Positions 49,019 through 60,000 of a stretch of 60,000 bases of DNA are shown here, piece by piece. Numbering within the stretch: the stretch's first letter is position 1; each line of letters opens with the position of its first letter. The notes beneath the pieces were generated by a model, which did not search any database, had not been told where the DNA came from, and saw only the letters and a program-made list of their open reading frames with translations. Source of the DNA: Tubiluchus corallicola. Taxonomy: Eukaryota; Priapulida; Priapulimorpha; Priapulimorphida; Tubiluchidae. The translations under genes and the position numbers were made by a program. The stretch is taken from positions 441,768-501,767 of the forward strand of contig JAQGDQ010000110.1 of NCBI GenBank assembly GCA_030141605.1, given 5' to 3'.

Positions 49019-50046
49019 GTATGCTTGTGCTTGTATGTCGTAACTGTAATAAAGGTATAAACTTTATTGGAACTGGTGCCCACTAATTACACTTGTCGTT
49101 ACTAAAATGGAAGAAAGGCATGTAAGGTTATGAACTTATTGCAAATTAATTAGTGAACGAATAAATATCAGATTCTTATTAGTGACTAATCCAAGTCCTT
49201 AATGAGACGCATCGCACAAACTGTCCACAACTTAAGTCTACCATCAATTTCTGCACAAAATATCAGGGATGATTAATTGAGATTAACCTGTAAGTCTGGA
49301 GGTGCAATTACCACTCGAAATTCGTTCAATCAGTGGAAGTAATTGAATCACATATTAACGAACTGTAACTGTGCACATCTGTAGACTCTGTGACTGTCAA
49401 GTAAAGGAACTATTCAAAAATGGATTTGAGGTACCTACAAGCCTCATTGTTGCAAACTTCAACATAGGTTGCAAAGAAAAAAGATTCTTCTATCAGGTGT
49501 CACTCAAAGACTTTTTGTTCTGGATTAAACTGCTCTCTAATCGACATCCGAATGGGATGCTGTAATTATGCTTATTAATAACTGGCATCTTGAATCTTCC
49601 ACCTCAAACGGGAGATATCTGTTGAAGTTCGCACGCGAAAACAATGGAAAACGTCTTCAACTAAGATTTTAACCTCAGTGTCTAGTAAGCAAGACGCCCC
49701 GAATCTAAATGGGGGGAGGGGGCAATTTCTTACCACTTATTGTTCGTGCCAAATTCTATCTCAAAATCAAAGAAGAGTATAATTAAAAGATTTATACATT
49801 ACTCAAATTTAGCTAATAAGCTATTTACAATTAATTAGTAGATGTTCGTAGCATTAAGCAAATACTCATTGGAAAATCGTTGGTTTGTCCTGCGTACGCA
49901 AGAACGCAATTGATCTTCATGTAAATCTACGTCAGGTGCTGATGATACGGAAATAATTGCTTACATGAGCAGATATTTGTAAATAAAATAGCCACAGATC
50001 TTGATCAGTTGTCAAAATAGGAGAATGGGGAGCGAAAGCGAGAGAT

Positions 50047-50049
<3 letters not shown>

Positions 50050-50085
<36 letters not shown>

Positions 50086-50127
50086 GGAGGGAGGGAGGGA
50101 GAGAGAGAGAGGGAGGGGGGGGGGAGA
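50050..50127. repeat. (GA)n/(GGGA)n microsatellite
   Basis: GA dinucleotides grading into gggagggag and a run of G. The minus-strand Ser/Leu/Pro-rich frame over it is an artefact. Confidence 0.92.
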
Positions 50128-51649
50128 GACGAAGAAGGAGAAATGCATGTTAAGCAAATAATTATTGTGCGTATTAATGTAATTATTAACCCACGTTTAT
50201 AGATATTAGCATTAGCCTTTGATAACCACATACAAGTGCTCATATCAACAATGATTAATTTTCCTCATCTTCTTAAGAATAATTGAGTTTTTCCATTAAC
50301 ATATACCGATTTTCTGCGAGTACCTAAACTTACTATAATTAAGCGTAGCCGTAGATTAACATAAGTTCATTACTTTTCAGAAGACAAATTGCAAGATATA
50401 GTCTAGATTGATTTCATATAATACACCAGGTACAAACGATCATTATTTTCAGCAAAAGTCATCTTTTACTCAGTTGATGAAGGCAGACATTTGATTAATG
50501 TTGTTATGAAGTAATAAATCTGAATTGTAAAAGTGTTTTAATGCTTTAAAAAGCTACTATAATTTATGTTTCTTTGAAGCCTGGGTGAGTTAGGGCTCTA
50601 TAACCACTTGTTTGAGTGTTCACTGTTTGTCTGTCATATTAATTTTTAAACCGAGTACAAAATGTGAGACAGATTTCGCATATATATATATATATATCTA
50701 TACATATACGGACAAAGTGAAAATTTTAACATGATCAAACTTTAGGAGGAATTATATGTATTTTACGGTTAAGCAAGGACCTCTATAACAAAAAACGTTA
50801 TTGATAAATCAAGAAAGCATGTATGTTAGAAGACAGCAAAACTTTGATACACCTTAGAAAAATTGCAAAAGCACAATCTGAAAAAAATTAATCAGACTCG
50901 CGTTTTTCAACAATGGCAATAACAGCACATTCAGACAGGAATAGTGGGACTTGAAAATTCAATTCGAGAAAATTTAATTTGGGCAAAATTTAATGATATA
51001 GAAATTTCAGTGTGATTTTATCTGTTTATTACATGAAATTTTTCAGGTACATACCAAAGTGATTGTTATGATGTGAAATAAAATTTAATGCTTGTATGTA
51101 CTTGTAATTATATTTCTGTATTTTTGTACATTTTTTATCCTGTGTTTAAGTGTTGCTCCTTCTTGAATTTCAGAAATGGATTTGTGTGCACTCATAATGA
51201 AAATTGTCACATAAATTAGTAAGACAAGCTATGTTCTTCATCATTTATCTGATGATATGCAATGGCCTGAGTGTGTAGATATACAATTTACGTGTCACGT
51301 CCATTTTAGTTATAGAGGTCATTGGGTTAAGATACACGGCTACAGTTATTGTGTATTATTCAGTTATTAATATTATTCATTGTGTTACATCTACTAACTT
51401 TGTAATTTGCATGCATGTTTTTCTGTTTCTTTGTGCGTTATTTACATATTATTTTATATACGTTCATTATTTTATTTTATATACTCTTCTACTTGTTCAT
51501 ACACTTGCACGGTGAGGATTCATGTTATCAGTTTATTGTCTACTCTAAACCATAATAAACTATGATACTAAACTTATTATTTATATACTATGATTAGAGA
51601 AACACGGAACAAATTGGAAAATGCTAAGTATAGACAATGCCAAGGAAAA

Positions 51650-51730
51650 CAGGAGAGAGGGTAGAGGGAGAGAGAGAGAATTAGAGGGTATAGACAGAGA
51701 GAGGGTGCGGGGAGGGGGGAAGAGAAAAGG
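51650..51730. repeat. Imperfect GA-rich repeat
   Basis: Broken runs of gagaga with gggta and ggggag interruptions; older than the pure GA arrays elsewhere in the window. Confidence 0.75.
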
Positions 51731-52713
51731 GGAGGGAAACGTAAGCATAAAAAAGATTACCCGTTCTACCGCACGCTGGTAGTAAAATTGATGAAAATTG
51801 TGTCTTGAAAAACCTCAAATAGCGTAACACCGCAAGCAAGAATGATATCACATCACAGTCAGGTGTACGCACCTTCTATCACGTCGTATAAATTCCAGCC
51901 TGTAATTAAATTCATCAGCATTCGGGTCTTGCACAGTGTAAGAGCTTCTGAGCATCTGCTGAATCAGTATAATAAACCCTAATGAACACTGCTTCGCTAT
52001 TCGGTCATAACGATGTTAATGCGACTGCCAGTATTAATTTTATCTAGTTAGACTGAAATATGTGGCACGTAAGGCGTAACTATAGCAACCACTTACCTGC
52101 GTGTGCCTAATGATTTTCAATACTTCACAGGATTTGGCGACGTTTTTTTCTTCACAGGAAAAATTTTATTTCAATTTCAACGTTTAATAATTAACATTAG
52201 CTACGTCATGCAGTATATATGTAGCAACAGCAACAATGCAAATGCATTAATGCTGCAAATCTATTATTAATCAATACAGTTGTATTAATTATCTTACATT
52301 TGATTTATTTGAAAGTGAAAGTCCCGCTAAAAATGCATGACCACTTGGCGGCAAAAACAAGCTAAAAGTAACGTATAATCCAATTCAATGTTATTCATTT
52401 TGATATACGATGTTAATAATACAACTGCAATTGTGTAATAATACAACCTTGCATTTGCTGCAACATCTCACGTGGGTACGCTGGTTACTTGGTACACAAA
52501 ATAGATATGTGTCAAAATGAACTTAGTAAATATTAGCTTTTTATATAATGTCAAATCTATGTCTCATGCGACACTGGCGATTTTAATAGTGATAATTTTA
52601 TGCGTGTAATTTCTTGTATAATATTATGTGTCCAATGTCCGTAAAGATAACTGTTTTTGTAAACACATATAATAGCACTTTTGAAGGTATGAAAGATTAA
52701 GTCAATAAAAGTC

Positions 52714-52715
<2 letters not shown>

Positions 52716-52750
<35 letters not shown>
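52716..52750. repeat. (CT)n microsatellite
   Basis: About 35 bases of pure CT on the plus strand, within a spurious minus-strand frame. Confidence 0.93.
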
Positions 52751-52753
<3 letters not shown>

Positions 52754-54511
52754 CCACCTCTTTCTCTTTTACCTTCTTTTGAGCTCTCTCTCCCACTTTC
52801 AATCTTATTAGTCTCAAGTGGCGTTTATGTATCATGCGGATGCCGATGCGTTTTCCACCTGCGGAACAGCCTGAGAAATAGCCTGCGGAAAACGTCAATA
52901 AGAAATAGCTGCAAAAAATGAATAACGCATACGCAGGCTCCATAAACGCAACTTTAAGTGTGACATATCGTAACTGGTTAACTTATAAAATCGCGTTTTA
53001 CTATCAAAAATTAACATTACGTAAAATTGCACCATTGAAGTATAAAGATTTGAACTTTAAGTGGTCTAGTCAACTAAACTTTGTTTCAACTTAGAATGAA
53101 AGCCGAGCACAGCGTTTGACCTAATTATTGGAGTCAGTGTTCGAGCCTTTCTGAGTCACGAGACTGCTACACAGCTGTAAAAGCGACTGTTCTGTGAAGC
53201 TATTTTTTGTTCGATGAACGGACTTTGTTTGAAGACCTAAATCATTGACGCAAATTATGCAATTTAAGTATTTTACCCAAGTTAACATGGCTATTTACCA
53301 GAATTATTCTTAATTAAGCCAAATGATTTTACCCGTTGAACTTAAAACGTTGTTTATACGAATAAAGCCTTTGTATTATGTTACAGTCGTACCATTTATT
53401 GTTGCATCATTTAAACCAAAGTACTACAACGTACGGAAAGCTGTATTGAAGATAGTTTTCATTTGTTCCCAAAATGGCGAAGGAAATGAAGAACCTATGC
53501 GAGAGAAGAGAAAAAGAAAGGTCAGGCAGGAATAAAGAAAAAAATCGTGACAAAGAATAATAAATAGGGACAGGATTCAAATAAGTAAAAACAAGAGAAA
53601 CGGAAGAAAATCCTATCCACATAATAATCTTTTCCAAGCATCTTTCTATTTTAGATATTTCACTTCTCAGTTAAGAAGCCAAGTAGATCGCGTGGCTCCA
53701 TCTAGTGGCGTTACGCTAAACTGTCATAAAGTAAACACAGACTACAGACAGAAAGGGTGAATGGCCATTTGCAGCAGTCTGCGCAAATTAAAAGCAATAA
53801 CAGGAAAATGAAAAACATCAAACACAACAGTAAGTAATCCCTGTAGTTTTTTGATCACACGATAGGGGCAGCATAAAAGGGGTGACGAAACAAAGTGGTG
53901 GCTATAAGAGGTCAACTACACTGGTAATTTCCGTTGTGCACTAAGTCTTGTCGTGTAAACCTCCAAGTAAAAAGATAATTACTGTGTAATTTTAATAGCA
54001 GAAAATCAAAAAGTTGTGTAAAGATATGCAGACAGACAATTAACTTTAAGAAAAATATAAATATCACTAACGTAAAATTTTATTAGTAATGTTCGACAGA
54101 ATAAAACATTAGCAGACATTTTAGCTCAATCACGATGTAACATTTAATACTTTAATACAGTAGAGCAGTGTAATTTTGAAGCCGCTTGGCCTATGGATAC
54201 GTAATGCAAACAATTAACAAATACATTCGTTAATTGTTAATGATTGTTTTTATGCAAACCCAATCTTATATTTTAGTGATACAGTTAAAACACAGCACAA
54301 CAAAATGAAATGAAATTCGTTAAAATAAAACAAAAGGTTCCAACGAACGAAATCAGGCCTCAAGTGCTAAAATTTAATTACAGGTTACCCGTTAACTTGA
54401 CTTAAGTATGATTTAAGCTAACTTGACTTGAGTCTGTACAAAATAATAATTACACGAAGCATAACACATAAAGCAGCGCACATATTATACTTATTAGCTT
54501 TACTTGTATCA

Positions 54512-54883
54512 GCAGGACTGGATGTTAACCTTTTGGGGGCCCCAGGCTAATGAAATTAAGGGCCCCATCGGGCGAAGCCACCCTCTCATTCGCCCGCACC
54601 TGCCTTGAATTATTTTTACTTGTTTATCTCAAATAAGGAGCCACAAACAAGGGCCAGTTTTTAAAAACTGGGTTTTCAGATTCCCGGGCCTCCTTTTCAA
54701 AGCTGAAATTTTAATTTAAATTAAATGAATTAGTCAGCCATACAAAATATTAAAATATCATAGTCGTTTTTCAAAAAAATAATTTGAAAATCTTACAGGG
54801 GAGTCCTTCAGTCTTGGGTCACCCCCGAGCTTGCGGGCCGTACGCAGCAGCCTATACTAACCTATAGGATAATCCAGCCCTGC
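54512..54883. mobile_element. 372-bp hAT-like non-autonomous element
   Basis: The left end reads GCAGGACTGGAT and the right end, on the other strand, GCAGGGCTGGAT, an 11-of-12 terminal inverted repeat. Flanking octamers ttgtatca and ttgcatga agree at six of eight bases, as expected of a decayed eight-base duplication. The subterminal DNA is rich in GGGCCCC. There is no coding capacity. The terminal motif resembles that of the element at 47610. Confidence 0.6.
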
Positions 54884-54884
54884 T

Positions 54885-57255
54885 TGCATGACTATTAAAG
54901 CGCTGATAGCAATAGTCACTATCAATTTTATATACTAAGAAATAAATAATGTTATATTTAGGCCTACGAATATAGCCTTTCTATGCCTCAAATTCAGAAC
55001 TATTTAAATACATGCAATGATAAACGAAGGGCAAAGAATAGAAACATTGCACCGCTTGAAGCGCTAGTTATTCTACAAGATTAATGACAGACTAATGTTA
55101 ATGCAACACTCATCTCCTGCTAAAATTGTCTAGACTATCGTATGAATTAGAGGCAATGAACTCGTTCCAGATTCTAGAACTGTTCCTTGCAGGGGTGAAC
55201 GCTCCAGATACTACACCTCTCTATAGATTTGCTTATAACACCCAGCTGGGACAGTAGCCTAACCACCTCTGGACGCCAGCCAACAGCGCAACATTCAGAA
55301 ACGCTTACTCTGTGAGTTACATGGCTTCACGAGTGTTTGGCAATGAATCCCTTGTGTTGAGGAAACGCTGCGTCAGCGAAGAAAAGTTCACGAACTCGTT
55401 TTTTGTAGGCAAGTGTAAATACAACCCGGTTCCTAGGCGTTGATGCACCAGTCTTTGAGAATGGCGAATTTGTTTATACGATCGCTGGCAACGGCGCTAA
55501 GGATCAGCTGGTAAGCCTTTAAAACTGACATGTCTGCGCAAATATCGACACGAGCAAATCGTTTAAGAAAACGACGAAAGAGACGGAAAAAACTTTCTAC
55601 ATTGATGTCTTTAGATAGTTACATCTAGCAAACTTAATGTGTTGTCGGCTGCTCTTCCAACATAAACAAAAATAGATCGCAAAAGGTTCAAGTGAAATGC
55701 ACAGCCTAGAAGTTGTGGAGACAATCTCATACTTCGCTAGACTGGGTGGGCTACCAAATTGCTTTATAGATTTATCTGGCAACTTTTTGATGTGAAAATT
55801 AGTTTTTTGTTGAAAAACATGTACAAAAGCAATTTGTTAATAGAACAGCGCTGACAAGCCAGATTGATTATTTACAAATGTTCAGGGTAACGTTTTAACA
55901 AGCATATGCAGATTAAAATTAAAAATCATGCTAGGTTTAACATGGTAATCGTCATACTTTCAGACCTTTCAAACCTCCCATCCGGAGAAGCCGAGTGAAA
56001 TACAACCAGATTCAGAATTCACACAAAGAAACTAACGGGTTTCTTTGATATCACGTGATTTCTCGGCAAACACATGAAGCCATGCTTGAGTCAGCCAAGC
56101 GTGTCCGGGGTGGGTGAACAGGTGGCTATCCCAGAAGCATAAATCAACACTAATTCACATTGTGTTCCCAAAACTCAGCTGCACACATAGATTAGTAATA
56201 GATGTATGAGTAATAAGTTACAGTATAAGTAACAAATAAGCTAAATAATCATAAACTAAAAAATAATATTAGCAATACATTTTGGTACATTAGATTCTAT
56301 AATTATCATAAAGCAGAGTACCAAGTTATTTGCGACACGGTTGCAAAATTACAGCAAAAAGTTACCACAGTTAAGTAACTAGTATTGTTTGTTTCTTTTT
56401 CTAATAAACAAAGTGACATTAATTTGAAATGAGTTCTAGTTGTCGTTGATCCTTTGGAAAACAGTAATTTTCTTTGGGTTACTAGAAATTGTTTTGTACC
56501 TCAAACTGATAAAAGTAAGTTAAATTAATGAAAATTACACAGTTAGCTAACGTATCAACATATTAATTTGTCGCTCTGTCTCCGACAATCAAAGCATTCT
56601 AACACTACTTCCACCGAAGACTCATATTATATAATCGTATAAAACTAGGCATTAAGCATTGTATATAAACACCTCAGTATTTACATAACAAATAATAATT
56701 TTATCAGTAATTTCAAACAAATGAAACAGTGTCCAAATCAAAACATTATAACAGTGTCATTACAATTTAATAATTTAGAGCAGTTCTGTTTATACCCTCT
56801 CATCTGCTTCGTCTCATATGAAACGACAAACAAGCATATTCTAAACATCATATAAAATTACTAATACGCGTATATTAAAAATTTTCTAAGCTTGTAATAT
56901 CTACAACTCATATATGCAATTAGGCCTACCATGTGGCCAATGGCCATTTTTATCAGAAACAACTCAATGACCTTCCTTCTCAGGATTGACTGATTGTTAT
57001 CTGTTTCAGTCAAAGCTCGTACGTTACTGTGTCAGTCTCAGTCAAACAATCAAAAATAATCACCTTCCAGAAAGACAAACATTGCTTTGCACTTACTTTC
57101 TGTTGCTTTAATGAACGTGCAACTAACTTGAAAGAAAGCCCTATTTCAGATTGCATTAAGACTTGCCAGCACGCCATGCAATCCATGCATCCGTAATTTG
57201 ATATCATAAGGCAACCATTATTTACATCCATTGTCAAAGCACAATTTTCTATCAC
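54885..57255. other. 3' region of the ASB gene, no other gene seen
   Basis: AT-rich DNA with only short frames. A TTTAAT at 56766-56771 (ATTAAA on the minus strand) could be the polyadenylation signal of the ASB gene, about 485 bases past its stop. No canonical AATAAA was found closer on that strand. A single CACGTG lies at 56052-56057. Confidence 0.35.
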
Positions 57256-58644
57256 TCAGCAAAACTCGAACAATAAGTAACTTTTCCACAGTTCAGGAAA
57301 TGGCAAACTTTCCACAAATTTAGGATAATCTTCGCCTAGGTTTTCTCTAAGTTGTAACCTGGCCTGGTGTTGTAGTGGGAATGGGTTTATGGCAATGGGA
57401 AGCAGAAACTCTCTCACTTCATCTGGTAGCATCAAAGATTTCTCTATGTTCTGAATCTCGAAGCACTCACTGCAATATGCCAGAAGTTCCAGCAGGTCTG
57501 TGTCACCATTTTCTGGAATGCTGTGCTGTAATGAGCGAAGCACTCCATGTGGATCGGTAGTGGGAAGACTGAAGAGAACTCTTGCACCATACTGTAACAG
57601 CAGAGAAATGACTCTCCTGTTATAAGCTTCATTGCTGTTAAGGTATTCTACTAGAGGACTCTTCAGCATGGCACCATTGCTGTAGCGATGCACTTTGTTG
57701 ACATCAGCACCTTTTTCGAGAAGGAATTTGAGTAGCTGACTTTGGTTTTTCATGGGACAAGACAACACAACATGTAGAGGAGACCCAATGGGTGTGCTGA
57801 AGGAGTTCACGTTTGCACCTGAGCTCACCAACAGCTGAACCATTTCAAAATCACCGGTTAGTATTGCAACGTCAAGGGGACTCGGCCCCTCATATTCATC
57901 GTCCATATTCACAAATGCATCTTGCTGTATGAGAAATTTTACAGCAGGAATATTCTCACCCATCACAGCATAGTGTAACACAGTGCGGTAATCTTGTCTG
58001 GCCGTAGCCTGGGCATTGACATTGCTGCCATAAGACACAAGGAGTTTTACTGTTTCCATACAATCCCTGTACTTGCAAGCTTTCATCAGTGGAGTTAGTC
58101 CACTTCTGTCATAAGAATCTGGATCAGCTCCGTACCTCAGTAACAACTCTATAAATGCGTGGTCCTCAGGATGGATCATGTTGATTTCACCACCTAGGAA
58201 ATATCTGGCGTTTGGATTTGCGCCATGTTGAAGCAGGAATTCTGCACAGTCATAATGTGCATTTTTGATGGCCAGTCTAAGAGGTTCCTCCATGTCTTCA
58301 GCCGGAAACATTTCTTTTGGATTTTGATCAGAACAGCATACCTTCGCGTCAAACTCTAGCAGAACCTTGATGATGTCAATGTAGCCCCTTTCTGCACAAA
58401 GATGCATGGCACTGTAGCCACCGCTATCAGTAGTGTTGACGTCGCAGCCACGGACTAACAGTAATCGAACTGCTTCGCTGTACTGCTCGTACACTGCATA
58501 GTGAAGTGGCTTCAATCCATGTGCAACGGGTTCATCCACTTTCGATCCAGAAGCTAAAAGGATGCGGAGGTCATCTACGGAGTCGTGACGCATGATTCCA
58601 TTGGCCAATTTTCTTTGGAAGTCTGTTATTTCGTGTCTGCCCAT
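57256..58644 (-). CDS. Ankyrin-repeat and SOCS-box (ASB) protein
   Basis: A complete 462-residue protein in one exon. About ten ankyrin repeats run from roughly residue 8 to 370, with clear cores such as GLKPLHYAVYEQYSEAVRLL, GYSAMHLCAERGY, GLTPLMKACKYRD, TVLHYAVMGEN and GSPLHVVLSC, each followed by LL--GA-VN-type turns. The last 43 residues are a SOCS box. Its Cul5-box core LPFP and terminal KSYLLFE are intact, but the BC-box reads PLQHQARLQLR, with Ala where ASB proteins usually have the Elongin-binding Cys. ASB proteins are substrate receptors of Cullin-5 ubiquitin ligases in the cytosol. The start is MGRH at 58644: a strong acceptor (ttttattgtgacttttag) ends one base before the ATG, so the ten residues encoded further upstream in this frame are intronic. 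ASB8 is the nearest in N-terminal style (LKPLH), but this protein is much longer, so I give no paralogue name. Confidence 0.9.
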   Translation of the reverse strand: MGRHEITDFQRKLANGIMRHDSVDDLRILLASGSKVDEPVAHGLKPLHYAVYEQYSEAVRLLLVRGCDVNTTDSGGYSAMHLCAERGYIDIIKVLLEFDAKVCCSDQNPKEMFPAEDMEEPLRLAIKNAHYDCAEFLLQHGANPNARYFLGGEINMIHPEDHAFIELLLRYGADPDSYDRSGLTPLMKACKYRDCMETVKLLVSYGSNVNAQATARQDYRTVLHYAVMGENIPAVKFLIQQDAFVNMDDEYEGPSPLDVAILTGDFEMVQLLVSSGANVNSFSTPIGSPLHVVLSCPMKNQSQLLKFLLEKGADVNKVHRYSNGAMLKSPLVEYLNSNEAYNRRVISLLLQYGARVLFSLPTTDPHGVLRSLQHSIPENGDTDLLELLAYCSECFEIQNIEKSLMLPDEVREFLLPIAINPFPLQHQARLQLRENLGEDYPKFVESLPFPELWKSYLLFEFC

Positions 58645-60000
58645 TCTAAAAGTCACAATAAAATATGCTTTCAAAATAAGAACACAACCTGTAGCAAATC
58701 AATGATGCAAATAAAATGTTTTATGAATAGCAAAAATTTAACATTTTCCATATTCCTAGTGAAGTGAAAAAACTGGTCCTAGCCAGGATGCACAAATACA
58801 AGATCATTATAACATCTAAGGTCTCTAAACTGCACATTACTTCTTTTCACCACGACATCGCTTAACCCTTACTTGGTAATTGGCAACCTCTTCGTATTGA
58901 TTTACACACTTAAATTGAACATTATGTACACAAAGAGTTAAAAATGTTTTGCTTTACATTTTTACGGCAGCAACTTAACTACATTTGCATAGCATGCCAA
59001 GTGCTTCAGTAAAATGGACAATGGCTCTCCTGAATTACTGTAATACTTACCCTAATCATTGTGCCTATTGATTGAGTGATGTTGTGCCCATCATACCAAC
59101 CAATTAAATAATAATTTAACCAAATCGTATTGTTCACAAATGTGATTGTTTAAAAGAACGGAACAACAGAAGACTTATATCAGTTTTAAAGCTGCAAAAT
59201 TATAGCCTACGTTTAAGCTAGCCAGATGTGTAGAAATTTTCGCATATTGGACAAACATAAATGTATATAAATTATTATAGTGTTTCAACTAGACTTAGAT
59301 TTAATAGAGCGATAAGTTTGTGCATTGGTCTACAATTCTGAGATCGTACATTTAGCACCAGTTTGTTTTTATCGCTATTATGAGCTAATTACTGTTAGGT
59401 TATTAAGATATATACATATATAAGATATGTACGTCGAAACATGCTTTTTTGCAGAAAAAAATATCCTAGAGCTCTTTTTTTAGTTTGAATTATCAGTCTT
59501 TTTCATTTAGAACTAATCTAATGAAATTGATAAAAATTATCAGTCCTACCTTATAGTAGAGGTGAATCGTCAAATTCATTAACAAAAAACTAGTTATCAC
59601 AGTTAGAAACTTTTACATGAAGAAATCTCACAAGAGGAACTTCTTCTGGCTTTTTGTTAATCTTGATTTTGGTTTTTTGATTTTAAAGACGCGCACGTTT
59701 CTTTATTTATATACGAGCTGCGCAGACTTTAATTTAGTCACGTGACTTTACCACGTGCTTCATGACCGCCACGTCATGTTTAATAAGCTAGTCATATGTT
59801 GCCGTAACCTTGTGTTTGGGTTCTCCCAGCTGGTCGATCACATCCTCCCGCAGAATGAAGCCATGCGCATCACGTGATTGCTCCCAGGAATCAACAGATT
59901 TCTCGAAGCATGAGAAAACGAAGCCAGTTTTAGACGAAAATATTTTTTGTTGCCTTTGTTTGCGTTGTTGCTGGAATGAACCTACATTTTTACAATTTCT
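58645..60000. promoter_or_regulatory. 5' region of the ASB gene with CACGTG cluster
   Basis: The exon border at 58645 implies a non-coding first exon further right. Three CACGTG cores lie at 59739-59744 (within the palindrome gtcacgtgac, 59737-59746), 59752-59757 and 59871-59876, together with a ccacgtcatg at about 59769. This is the less AT-rich part of the end of the window and is a fair candidate for a promoter of the ASB gene or of a gene beyond 60000. No start site can be read directly. Confidence 0.35.

Larger units (their letters stand above)
49020..54510. other. Gene-free region with simple repeats
   Basis: No supportable exon. It contains GA/GGA arrays (about 50050 and 51650-51730), a short (AT)n near 50680, a (CT)n at 52716-52750 and AT-rich unique DNA. 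A GTAC/CCATCTAGTGGCG-containing stretch near 53700 is described under findings. Confidence 0.45.

Overview
This is eukaryotic nuclear DNA from an animal, almost certainly an invertebrate. It is AT-rich, its genes have introns with clear donor and acceptor sites, the intergenic space is wide, and there are many dead non-LTR retrotransposons, microsatellites, 5S- and tRNA-derived fragments and small hAT-like elements. The phylum cannot be fixed from the sequence. A marine invertebrate such as a mollusc or other lophotrochozoan is a guess from repeat content. Most of the short open frames are noise.

Four genes can be supported. (1) A plus-strand gene whose last two visible exons (1651-1863 and 27401-27803) match in phase across an intron of about 25.5 kb. 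Its C-terminus is lysine-rich with two cysteines and a CaaX box, so it is probably a lipid-anchored, largely disordered protein. (2) A complete LRRC14/PRAME-like leucine-rich-repeat protein on the plus strand (32606-34069). (3) A two-exon minus-strand gene (46138-46105 joined to 45032-44179) encoding a 295-residue disordered protein. Its N-terminus, visible only after splicing, fits the N-myristoylation consensus. (4) A complete ankyrin-repeat/SOCS-box (ASB) protein on the minus strand (57256-58644), with a normal LPFP Cul5-box core but no BC-box cysteine. The LRRC14-like and ASB genes each have their whole coding region in one exon behind a non-coding upstream exon.

Layout. 1-1650: degenerate short repeats, then the first exon of gene 1. 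1864-27400: its giant intron. This holds a 23-bp satellite with no stop in any of three frames, then an 8177-bp segment present twice in direct tandem (3949-12125 and 12126-20299) with about three differences, then a 100-N gap. The bases on either side of the gap read as contiguous, so the duplication may be an assembly product. Each copy carries a 5S rRNA-like fragment, a dispersed repeat also found at 41.5 kb, a LINE 3' end in which a zinc-knuckle-like segment became a 48-bp tandem array, and a 33-bp array. 27401-28100: last exon and 3' UTR of gene 1. 32.5-34.2 kb: LRRC14-like gene. 34.6-43.2 kb: LINE relics, a tRNA-Met-like fragment, a compound microsatellite, and the second locus of the dispersed repeat. 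44.0-46.2 kb: predicted myristoylated gene. 46.5-48.9 kb: LINE relics, one split by a 405-bp hAT-like element with a perfect 8-bp target duplication. 49-57 kb: no recognisable gene, one more hAT-like element. 57.2-58.65 kb: ASB gene. 59.7-59.9 kb: a cluster of CACGTG motifs that may belong to a promoter.

The genes do not form a pathway or operon. Two are likely membrane-anchored by lipid. The other two belong to families tied to cullin-RING ubiquitin ligases, which in an animal genome may be coincidence.
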